Source: Rallus limicola
Taxonomy: Eukaryota; Chordata; Aves; Gruiformes; Rallidae
DNA length: 64,000 bases
Assembly: GCA_022605955.1 (NCBI GenBank)
Contig: JAKCOZ010000007.1
Span: 11,289,501-11,353,500 of the forward strand
Direction: 5' to 3'
The stretch's first letter is position 1; the number at the start of each line of letters is the position of its first letter. Shown here one piece after another: positions 1-51,505 of the stretch. The notes under the pieces are model-generated. The model did not search any database. It saw only the letters and a list, made by a program, of their open reading frames with translations, and was not told where the DNA came from. A program made the translations under genes and the position numbers.

Positions 1-1107
1 AGAGCCAACTGAGAAATGTGGCCTTTCATCCTACAGGAATAAAGAAACAAGCAACAACTAATACAAGCTGGAAAAAAAAACCCAATACAGAGGCCTTCCA
101 AGCCACATGTATAGCTGATAAAAACACTCGAACTCCAGGTCATTTTCTTAAAAAGCAACGCAAATATACCACAACAAGACAACTTTCTAACTAAAGAACA
201 AGATTCTTAATCAGACAACCCTGCTGTGTACAAAGTTCAGAAGAAACTAACAGTCATTCTAAAATCTTCAAAAGATTTTGCTCCCCCTCTTATTTTTTTT
301 TCAGGTAACAACACTACTACAGAAATAGAATCAACAACTTAGTCAGAATGGGTAGGCCACAAAAGGTAAATCCTACAGCTTCTTGAGCATCAGTATCACA
401 CAATTGCAACTCTAGCTTTTGTTTGAACATAGAGAATATATGGCCAACACCCTATAGACATAAGTATTTTCTAACTTGCTATATATAGCCTTGCTCACCA
501 GTAGACAAATTCTCTCAGTCCTTGCTCCTGTTTCATACCCTGCTTTCCTTCAATTGCCCAAAGCAAACCACATGAAGTATAATCAGACACTGAGTAGAAA
601 GAATTCTTTTGAGTAATATAGCCTAGATCCCCCACCCCCTAACTGCTCTTCATCCTGTTTTCCTGTGATTCAGACCCACTGTATTGCTTCTGATCAGCTA
701 GAATATATTCCTCTTCTAATTTCCCTCATTGCTTTGAATGCTCTGTTTAAAAGCTACTGAGAAACACCTCTTTTATAGGATAATAAATCCTGACTTTTTG
801 AGCTTTCAGTCTTGAAAAAACTCACTAAAAGGAAGTTTTAGGTAGATTCTGGTTGCCTCCATGCCCTGGAACTTTGAGACAGAGAGAGATAATTATGAAG
901 ATCATTCAAACCTCAGTATTGTGCCACTCAGATTTGTAAAATTAACATAAAACATTTATTCCTGATTCTGTGCAACTCTTCGATGTTGATCTCGTTTTAC
1001 ACAACTTCTTAATCTGATCTGTTCCGTTTCCATACTGGCCTTTAACACAGAAAAAGTTCTGTATAAAAAAAAAAAACATTCACTGTTATTTTCTAAATAA
1101 GAGTTAC
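1..1107. other. PRKDC intron 34, partial
   Basis: AT-rich sequence between exon 34 and the window edge. I looked for the next PRKDC exon and found none. No repeat family was recognised. Confidence 0.7.
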
Positions 1108-31645
<30,538 letters not shown>

Positions 31646-32440
31646 GCTGCCCCGGGTCGGCGGCGCAGGCACCTACAGCGAGAGACGGAAGGGGGCGCGA
31701 AGAGGCCGCCCCCGGCCGGATCCAACGCAGCCAGCCGAGGGGGGGGGGGACGAGCCGTGGTATCGGGGTTGAAGTCCCTCGTCCAGGCCGCTCATAGTGG
31801 AGCGGCACGATCCTCTAAGGGTGGTGGCAGGGAAGAGGGTTTTCGGGGCACCTTTATGTCTCTCGCCGCAGGATCAGCTCAGTACACGCAACTGTAAGCA
31901 ATGTCTCTCCTCCCCCACGAGCAATGGACTGCTCCAACCTCCCCAAGTTTCCCTGCCCCGCCGCAGGACTAATTTTGCCGCGAAATTCAGTCAGGTCCGG
32001 GCGGTTCCATTCTTGGCCGCCGGGGGGACGTCGTGCCGTGGCCGTGGTCATCCGTCGTCTTGTAGCACAAGGAGTACCCTGCAGTATACTTTCGTCCCTA
32101 CTATAGCAGCTCGAACAGGACGCGACCCACAGCTCGGGGGTCCGGAGTGTTCACGTCCTTCTTCTAATCCTTCTCCGTTCCTCATTCCCCCCTTTCTGTC
32201 TCCTTTGGGCGCTCCCGTTGCAATCGCGCCTACCCATTGGTCAGAGAGCCCGCGAGAGCGCGCGCACCGGAGTCGCTTGGCGCGGAGTTTCTTGGGGTCT
32301 TTGGCGCAGCAGAGGTGGGGGCCGGGGCCGGCTTACTGGGCCGAGCTCCTCCGGGTCGGCTGGTAGCGGAGCCCCTTCATCTCGCGTTCCTCTCGTCGAC
32401 CCCCCACAGGTAGCACCGCCGCGGGATCCGGAGCAGCGCC
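31646..32440. promoter_or_regulatory. PRKDC-MCM4 bidirectional CpG-island promoter
   Basis: 795 bp separate the two start codons; CpG richness extends from about 30.85 to 33.05 kb. An inverted CCAAT box (ATTGG, 32236-32240) and E2F-like cores (TTGGCGCGG at 32277-32285, TTTGGCGC at 32300-32307) sit 130-200 bp upstream of the MCM4 ATG, fitting S-phase control known for MCM genes. No TATA box was seen. The human genes share the same divergent layout. Transcription starts cannot be fixed from sequence. Confidence 0.88.
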
Positions 32441-42677
<10,237 letters not shown>

Positions 42678-43135
42678 GTTATCCTTCCCTTGCAAGCCAG
42701 CTGTCACAGCTTTACTCAGTCTGCAAGATCTTCGAGATTTGGACTGTTTTTTATTATAAGCATAGGTTTTCCTTGCAAGTCAACTGTTACGGCTCTACTT
42801 TGCCTTACTGTACTGCCAATCTGCAAGATTTTAAAGATTTGGGGCTATCATTTGCTACAAGAAGTGTAGTGATGATTAAGTGGCACTTCTGTCAGCACAA
42901 GAGATTACAAAGGACATAAGAGTCTTTAGCTAAATTATGTTATTTACATTTTAGCTAAATGTAGTTACTAATATGTCAAGTGCCACATTTTTATGAGATT
43001 TTGTAGAACATGCTAACAGTGTTGTATGTATTCCAAACTGAATTGTAAAAATTCATCTTCAATTACTTCTAATACATACTACTTGACTCCTAGCATTTCT
43101 GTAATCTGAAATAAAGTTACTGGAATTAGAAGGGC
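42678..43135 (+). other. MCM4: MCM4 3' UTR with internal duplication
   Basis: Runs from the stop to just past AATAAA at 43110-43115. Two diverged copies of one segment, 42688-42742 and 42771-42842, share CCTTGCAAG at the start and CTGCAAGAT plus GATTTGG at the end. A second AATAAA at about 43593 could give a longer transcript. Exact cleavage site inferred. Confidence 0.75.
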
Positions 43136-46100
43136 TCTTTAGCATTCATTTCAAGCGAAAATGAGGATATCCTGTGCTGAGCATTTCTCAAGCTCAAGTT
43201 CTGTCTTTTTAGGCAGCTGTCTGTGACAGCATGAAAAGAGCTTTGCTTTTGTTATGTTAAAATTGCATACAGATTCCACATGAAAAAAAGAAATTCTTAC
43301 TGCATATTTAAGCATGACTGGATGAATTAAGTTACCTGCTGTTGTTGCAATTTTGATATAATTGGTCTTGAAAGAACAAGGTCCTGTAGTACAAGTGGAG
43401 AATCTCCCCTCTTTCTAGGCAGGGTGGCTACCCTCAGCCACTGCACATCACCAGCGGTTCATGTTTTCACAGCTGAGCTAGAAGAGTTTTTCTCTAATTC
43501 ACTGAAGTGCAGACAGCACCAGGCTGATCTCATCTGCTCACTTAGCCTTTTTAAGCTGAATTAAGTACTCTTGTATGTGTGCCACTGCTTCCAATAAAAG
43601 CAAGTTTCCCCATGCGAAAATGGAGCAGCTTAAAACCCATTTGCTACCAATGCATTATACGAACAAGAAATTTCAGTGAGTTTGGGTTTTTTAGTATGAG
43701 CAACATTCTGTCTTAACTAGAGTTAAACACAGTGCATGCCAGAAGCATGCCTCTTCCCAGTCTTGCTCATCAGAACATCAGTTGCTATCATCTCATCTTG
43801 GTTTTTGTGGATTAGGACAGAATTCATGTTGAGGAAGTCTAGATTCCCTGACCCAAAGCTTAACAGCAGGAACTTGACACTTCTCAAAAGAGTAGTCTGT
43901 AAAATAAAATCATGAACTCCATAGATAACTTTAAATAAATTACTGTAAGACAGACATTGGGCTGTTTATTGCAAATTCCAAATACATATTGAATCACGTA
44001 GCCACAAAATCAAGTGTTTGAGGGAAATGGAAGAAAGTTTTGTTTGTAAAAGAGATTTCATTTCTCTTTTGATTTAAGATGACTCTTAACTCACCATCTT
44101 CTAGTTTTTAGGTTTGGTGGGTTTGATTTTAAGTAAAACGCTTATTAGAAGACACTAGTGTTTCCAGGGTTACTTGCAAGCTAATGCCACAAGGTGGCTC
44201 TTAAAGCGTGTATGGAGTGGCTAGACATGACTGGTTTTCAGTCGGTGTTTATTTTCAGTAAATGCTGATCTGTTATTAGGTATAGAATAGAAATGCTTTG
44301 AATAAAAAAAACAACCACCCAATCTGATTAAAAGAACTTAACCATCCATATACTAATTTGAAATGTACACAAAGCAGAAGATTTACTTAAACTGAGAGTG
44401 TTTTCCTTACTACATGCAATAGTCTTAAACTCTATCATCATTTACTGCTGTATTTACCCTATTCTGTTAGCATGTATAATTAAGCTCATTTAAAAAAACT
44501 CAAGTGATTTAAAGACTGGAATATGTAACCAGGGCAAAGCACTTCTGCCAGAATCTGGATATTCTTATAATCAGAAATTATGTAGAAGAAAGGCATTAAG
44601 GTGAGCTTACTATCAGGAATTACTTGTAATATGTCACTTTTTGAGAAATCACACTTGAAGTGATCTGCTATGTTGCCTAACACTATGAAGAGAAGCTACT
44701 GGTAAAGTGAAAGACAGGGGTATACTTCTGTTTTCCTATCACAGAACCAATCACTGGTTACACAAGGTGGGTGGGGAACCAGTACAATTTAGAGTGAAAA
44801 ATGTTGTTTGCTACCACTTACTGTTTTCAAGGCTGGTACTTCATTTCTCTGTGAGCACAGATTGTATCAGAAAGCAACTTGATCCTCATCATCCCCAGTT
44901 TTGTCAAATGCTTCAGTAGGAACAGATGTAAACTCCCAAGTCAGAAACATCTATCAAGATTACCCATGTCCATCAGAACTGAGGTAATGCCCTCCTTAAG
45001 ATTATGTTCATGTGAGCCTCAAATTTCAGTCTTACTTTTGCCAGTCAGTTTGGAATTGCAGTTTTATCTTCTAAGAAGGCCCTAGGACTTCGACATTTAT
45101 CTCAGGAAAAGACACTGCACTTAAGACTGCATGTCAATTAACGGCTCAGGGAAGTGATTCTATTCCACACTTGCAGAGTATCTTGGCTTCCTAATCTTAG
45201 AGCTGCTATGTAACTTGCAACCTGAGGAACATAAGCACGGTGCATTTCTTTCTGACTCTGCAGGAACACATGCAGTCCTGTAAAAATACACATGTGCTTT
45301 ACTGACAGAGCATGGGATTCATCGTCTGTGAGGTAAATTGACAGTCAGTATGGAGGCTGTCATGCAATACTTTCTGTTTCTATGACCATCTTATAATGAT
45401 GTTTACAGACAGCCCAGCACCAGCTTGAATTAGCTAATACTCAAACCCAAAAAGCTAGGAAATTGTGGGTTGTGAGGTTTTGAGAGTACAGTTTGCCTGC
45501 ACTCTCAAAGTACAGACTTCTCTTGTGACTGGCCACTTTGGACTCTGAATTAACAGGGTCAACAACAGCGTTACACCTGCTAGCATGAAAAATATTTTAG
45601 AAGTCTCAAAATCTGAGCAGACAATCCATTATCACTTAGGGGGTGCTGGACTTTGTAGATCCCTAAAGCATTCTCTCTCAGTGCCCAGTATTTTGATTGC
45701 AGAGACAACATTCACTTGGTTTGTTCAGTCACTCCTTATCACATCCCACCTCTCAGCTGGATAGGGCAGGGGTACATTTGGATTTTTGAATCCCTTTTCT
45801 AATGCAGAATAGTTTCCAATCACTTCTTTTGTGAGTGGGAATCCCAGGAAACTAATGCCTACGTAATCTGCTTTAAGAATCTTACTACATCTTAAGGTTA
45901 AATTGTTCTTTTATAGTGTGATTAAAACCCCCACATTTTCTATGTGGTTCTGCAGTCCAACTCTCAATCTCTTATCAAAGAGATTTATTTTTTTTTCTAG
46001 TAGAAAGCAAACTTTTAATAATGCCACTTACTGACCAACTTGGATCAGATTTACAATGCATCTAGTTAAGATTTCTTTGTTAGTTTTGATGAATCATCAA

Positions 46101-46297
46101 ATGTTTCAGACAATACAAGAAAAAAACCAAACCCAACATAACGTTTCCTCTAGTAAATTAAACCTTTCCTAACTCTGAAACAAAAGTGATAGAATTTTTC
46201 CTAGCCTTGTTTATTGAAAACTGCTAGGTACCTGTATTTTTGAGTCTAGATATTATTGTAAGTAGGTGTAGAAGAGCTACTCAACTTATGTTAAATG
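43136..46297. other. Intergenic, MCM4 to CR1
   Basis: About 3.2 kb with no gene, RNA or repeat family recognised on either strand. Only short chance reading frames. May include distal MCM4 3' UTR at its start. Confidence 0.6.
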
Positions 46298-46850
46298 TTA
46301 TCTCTGCTCATCATACAGTCTGTTCAGATCCTTTTGAAGACCCTCCCTACCCTCAGGCAGATCAACACTTCCTCCCAGCTTAGTGACATCTGCAGATTTA
46401 CTGAGGGAACATTCAATCCCTTCATCCAGGTCACTGATAAAGACATTGAACAGAACTGGACTCAGGACTGAGCCCTGGAGAACACCACTTGTGACCAGCC
46501 TCCAGCTGGGTTTGGCTCCATTAATCACCACTCTTTGGGCCTGGCCATCCAGCCAGTTTTTTACCCAGCCAAGGCTGTGCCTGTCCAGGCCAGTGGTAGC
46601 CAGTTTCTCAATCAGAACGCTGTGAGAAACAGTGCCAAAGGCTTTACTGAAGTCAAGGTACACTATATCCACAGCCTTTCCCACAGAAAAGCTGCTAACT
46701 GGTTGATCATATAATTGTTTTTTCTTGTCATAGTCTTTTAGGTTGGATGGGCCTTTGGGCAACCTGGCCTAGTAGAGGGTGTCCCTGCCCATGGCAGGGG
46801 CATTGGAACTAGTTGGTCTTTGAGGTCCTGGTTCTGTATCTCACACTGAT
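46298..46850. repeat. CR1 LINE with inverted 5' segment
   Basis: 46298 to about 46737 on the minus strand encodes part of the reverse transcriptase ([40 protein letters not shown]; the catalytic FADD-type motif is decayed to SADV). From about 46738 the plus strand carries CR1 3' sequence (CAACCTGGCCTAG, GTGTCCCTGCCCATGGCAGG). The two parts are joined head to head, the shape expected from twin priming. Dead copy. Confidence 0.85.
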
Positions 46851-47657
46851 GTCAGAAGGATGCCATTCAGTATGACTGTTCTAGGCATCTTCTGTCTACT
46901 AATCACATTTGGAAGTAGTCACTAAAGCTGGTACAAACCTTCTTAAGGTGTACCCAAGAGATCAAGGTTAAGTTCTCAGCCTCCAAAGTCTAAGGAGACA
47001 CACGAAGAAATGGAATAAATCCAGTGTTTTGCTACTTTTATGTACATCTTTTTTTTCCTCAGCCATGGACAAACAGAAGATGTGAGGAAATCAGTGAGCC
47101 TTTTTCCACACTGTAAGGTGCCTACTCAACACTGAAGACAAATTTAGCAGCACTGGTCACGAAGATCTAAAAAGAGGCACTTGGTGTGCAGCTGCTTCTG
47201 CAATGGCCAAGGAAAGCACACCATAAAGAAATACACATCTGGAGAAGGCTCAGAAGAAACTAGTAAGTGCAAGGGGAAGTTAGGTAATCAATTACATGGT
47301 TGAGCTCTAAACACAAGCGTGGCAGGCATTCACCTCTTAAAAGCAGCTCTGCAAACATAGAGCAGGACAGAAGGCTAAGGGGCTTTATTACAACCTGCAT
47401 GCAGGCTGTCAGTCATACATTGTTTTTCATAAGCCCGGAAAAAATTTCATGCTTCCTGTCAGTTTTGACTGAAATTCATGAGGAAGAGTCAACAGTGAAG
47501 AGGATTACCCTACGCAGTTAGTTACAGCAGAGGGTTGGAAGGAAAGAAATACACTTTTCCCCTGATTAAATTAAATTTATAATTTTACCAAAATAGCTAC
47601 TTTTTTTTTGAGCAAGTTTCTACTTCAAGGTATAATGATTCCTGTTTGACAAAACAC
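46851..47657. other. Intergenic spacer
   Basis: No gene or recognised repeat. Confidence 0.6.
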
Positions 47658-47730
47658 TGGAGAATGCGGGCATCGATCCCGCTACCTCTCGCATGCTAAG
47701 CGAGCGCTCTACCATTTGAGCTAATTCCCC
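47658..47730 (-). tRNA. tRNA-Ala(AGC), copy 1
   Basis: 73 nt, no intron, CCA not encoded. The cloverleaf folds fully: acceptor GGGGAAT with ATTCTCC including the G3-U70 pair that AlaRS reads, anticodon loop TTAGCAT (AGC), T arm GCGGG/CCCGC. Internal A and B boxes present. A TTTT terminator follows at GTGTTTTG. Confidence 0.97.
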
Positions 47731-48231
47731 CTCCCCTTTTTGATGACAGGAATCACTAAACTGCCATCTTCAAAGTGGATTTAAAATCTACAGTACCATA
47801 CATATAATACAGATTTCTCCCTTTAACTAGTGTCTACTTACAAACGAAAACACATTCAACTGTGATTCCAAACTAGGTGCAAGATAATAAATCTGTAGCT
47901 TTTCATTTAGCATTTACAATTTCTTAATTTAGTATTAAAAAATCAACTAGAAAAGACATGTTTTCTAGGTGTATAAAATTTATAAAATGTTTATTACTTG
48001 CAGTTCATGAAAGTACTTCCTAGTATTTTGTTTTCCTCCCATAAATGTCAGTTTCTTTTTTAAATACAAGTAATCACTTTAAGTTAGTCTAGTCAAACAA
48101 CGGCATGTAAGAAATTAACTACGTACATCTAAAAAATAGGAGCTTATCTGAAATCAAAATTCCAGTTTAATCCACAATCACATGTTTTGTATGTAGTTAA
48201 CCGTTTTTTCTCCCATCACAAAACATGACAG
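47731..48231. other. Spacer between tRNA copies 1 and 2
   Basis: AT-rich, no gene or repeat recognised. Confidence 0.6.
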
Positions 48232-48304
48232 TGGAGAATGCGGGCATCGATCCCGCTACCTCTCGCATGCTAAGCGAGCGCTCTACCATTTGAGCTAATT
48301 CCCC
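48232..48304 (-). tRNA. tRNA-Ala(AGC), copy 2
   Basis: Identical 73-nt body to copy 1, same strand. A TTTT stretch lies about 10 nt downstream (ATGTTTTGTG). Confidence 0.96.
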
Positions 48305-50468
48305 CCGCAACGTGCCACTTTATCCTGTAACCACAGATTTTAATAACGACAAATGCAAACTGCCTTCTCTACTGACTCTGCTCCTTTATCACAGGCAGTA
48401 ACCCCAGGGCAGCTGTTCAGAACACTCACTACCATCTAACCTTGAGCTTGGCTAATTTTTTATCCAAGGTGACGAGCTCCCTGAGATCAGGCTTTTCATG
48501 CTAACTTGCATGACAAACTCACACCTGCAGCCTTTCGGTGCTACCCAGCTCGCACTAGATTTATCCTTCTTTGAAGAGGGCAGCTGCTTCTGTGGTGAGA
48601 GAAGTCACACCACAGACAACGCAGCAAAACAGCTTGGAGATAATACAAAGCTTGCATTAGCCCTGGCGTCTGTATGAAGACCATCTTAGAAAGCAAAAGT
48701 AAAACCTGATTTAATTAGCTTGTATCAGCTTACATTCGTGCTGCCAAAAATATGTATCCAAGATACCCATGTTAAATGAAAGTACGTGGAGACAAGACCT
48801 GCACAGCTGACATGCTAAAGAAATGAAAAAATGGAATTAAGCAGATGAGATTATTTTCAGCTATGTAGGTTGGGAGGTTTTCCCAATCAAGTGGAGAAAT
48901 GAGAAAGATTTACTTGCCATCTTACATGAAAACTTAACAATCAAAAGAAATCCCAGATCACAAAACAATGCAATATTGATTCTATGAAATAAGCATTTTA
49001 ATCACTGAAAACAGTACAATTGCAGAGGTCTCTTCTCATGCTTATCGCACCTTAGCGTCAAACAAACATTTTTTCTGTGAGTTGAACTGCCCAAGCTTCA
49101 GGCCTTTTCAGTGGTATCAGAGTGCGATTTGGAGATGAAAAATAGGGTGAGGTAGCCTGCCATTTTTAACAGACTCAGACTGCATAGGGTAGATAAAAAA
49201 CCCCGTACATAGAGCTGCGCTTTGTGAAATATGATATGGAAAAGATCCCAGCTGCAGCCATGCAGTCAACCACCACTGAGTCTAAGATACGTGCCCGTAA
49301 GAAGGACTGAACCTGCTTTTGCGTAGTTGTCTTCCCACTCCAGCTTACTCCAGTGACTTTAAGTCAGTTACAATATATTGCATGAAATGGTAAGAACAAG
49401 CCTTTACTTTTTGTGCAGAGATTTAGTCAAGGCAGGAGAATATTTAAATTCTAGGCGAATATTTGCAGTGATGCTGCTGTTTTAGTTTCGTATCTTGGCC
49501 TGAATCTGGATTGTGCTAGATTGGAAGTACTACGTTAAACAAGTTATAACTAGCTCATGCTTATTTTTATAATGTATTTTCTTTTGACTAGATGCTGCCA
49601 TCCAGTAAGTTAAATCAGAGAAAGCCATCAGCATGTGCATTGTTTACTGCATGTTTTACTTCACCAGCAGAACTCGCTTTTCGGCATTAAACAGCAAGTA
49701 AGAAGTATTTCATCGTACCATTTTTCTTGCCTTTAATAGCACAGCAGTGCAACCACTCACTGTAAACTACATTTTTGTTCTTTAAATCCAGAAAACATTA
49801 CCTGATTTAATAAATTGTGAATAAAGCTTTGCTAATGTGCTTCTTACTGCAAAGTCAGTATGACTACACCTCAGGTTTTATATTTCTGAAACATTTTTAT
49901 ATTTATGATTACATACTATTTTAACCAAGTCAAAGGCATTACAGACAAGGTAGACATACTCAGAATATATCTTAGGAAGATATAAATGAATGCTTTCTCT
50001 CCACAAACTAAGATAAACATGTACTTTTAAGCCATTATATTTATCATTTACATACAGCTAGTTAGAAAACAAAGTTGTAAAAGAAAATACAGAGACTTCA
50101 GAAACAAGGCAAAGGAAAACCTCATTGCCCTTCAGTAACTTATAACAGCATACTTTGTAGATTTAAAAGTCTTCAAGTACCTGCATTGTAAGAGAAGTAA
50201 AAAATTAGTTCTCCTTCCTTCCAGAATAAACAGAGAAGGTTTTGTTCAGGAAAGTAAGTATTGTTTTATCAAAATAACATAGCAAAATATACATCAGTAT
50301 TACTGCTTCTCATGTGTCAAGCAAGTATTCTGACTTTTACACTAACAGGCTTTCCACATAAGCACAGTGTTGATTCAGTGTTATTAAATAAACAGACTGA
50401 CTCAACAATTACCTCTAAAGCAGCCATGAATCAGCAGAAGTAAATCCACCCTCGCAACGAATAACGAA
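48305..50468. other. Spacer between tRNA copies 2 and 3
   Basis: About 2.2 kb, AT-rich, with no gene, RNA or repeat family recognised. Confidence 0.6.
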
Positions 50469-50541
50469 GGGGAATTAGCTCAAATGGTAGAGCGCTCGCT
50501 TAGCATGCGAGAGGTAGCGGGATCGATGCCCGCATTCTCCA
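50469..50541 (+). tRNA. tRNA-Ala(AGC), copy 3
   Basis: Identical body on the plus strand. The trailer GTGTTTTG equals that of copy 1 and contains the terminator. Confidence 0.97.
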
Positions 50542-50837
50542 GTGTTTTGAGAGGCTAAAAATGTGTTGGTAGCATTAGATTTTCTTCCATAATCTGTTCA
50601 GGTTTGTGAAAGAAAATATACAGCTAGTAATAATTTCATAAATTCTCAGTTAGCCCACTACACTTGTGAGCGTTTCTTCACAAAGCATCTAACATGAACG
50701 CTGCCCTTCTGTACCTTACAGTGACACCCGATTTGAATTTGAGCCTTTCCTTTAAAATGATGTTTTAATTATATGGAAAGGTAGCAAAACTGTCTATAGG
50801 AAGATGTAAAAATACGTAGCTGTCTACATAACCATCA

Positions 50838-50890
50838 GGATGATCTCTTGAGGTCCACTTCCAACCCCTACAATTCTGTGATTCTATGAT
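50838..50890 (+). repeat. CR1 3' tip
   Basis: GATGATCTCTTGAGGTCCAC, TTCCAACCCCTACAATTCTG and TGATTCTATGA, a plus-sense CR1 3' terminus. Confidence 0.85.
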
Positions 50891-51432
50891 CAGCTCACCA
50901 CATAATTACCGCCTCTCCAGCTGCACTGAACCTGCTGTAGCTAGGATGGGCTTGACACACCTGGTCTAACCTGATTTTCAAGTGACATTCAATCTCTGAC
51001 AATTTGGCTCAATTTCTTCCTCAACCCATTATAAGAAAATGATTTACACTGTTAAAAAGTGCTCATCTTTGATCAACTATAACTTAAATCATTCATACCA
51101 TGCATGTGCTGCTTAAAATAATTTTAATCCTTAGAAAACTGCCACAGAAAAACGTATCAAGACCTGAAATAGCCCCACAATATAAGATGAACAGAACTAA
51201 AATTTTATCACAGCCAAAACCCAGAACCAACTGTATTTGTCCATGTGCTTTTGTTTCATTCTTTAAAACCCATTAACAGGAATTTATTTTTTGTGCAATC
51301 ACCCTAAGTTTAGACAAAACAGAAGTTCACAAGCCTCTTTTTTCTGAAACAGCATAAAAGTTACAGCTGGTAAAGGAAAAAAATGAAGTATTGTTCACAG
51401 TAGCGACAAAAAGCAACCTTCTCAGCAGCAAA

Positions 51433-51505
51433 TGGAGAATGCGGGCATCGATCCCGCTACCTCTCGCATGCTAAGCGAGCGCTCTACCATTTGAGCTAAT
51501 TCCCC
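51433..51505 (-). tRNA. tRNA-Ala(AGC), copy 4
   Basis: Identical body on the minus strand. The nearest T-run is TTTTT about 20-25 nt downstream, farther than in the other copies. Confidence 0.95.
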
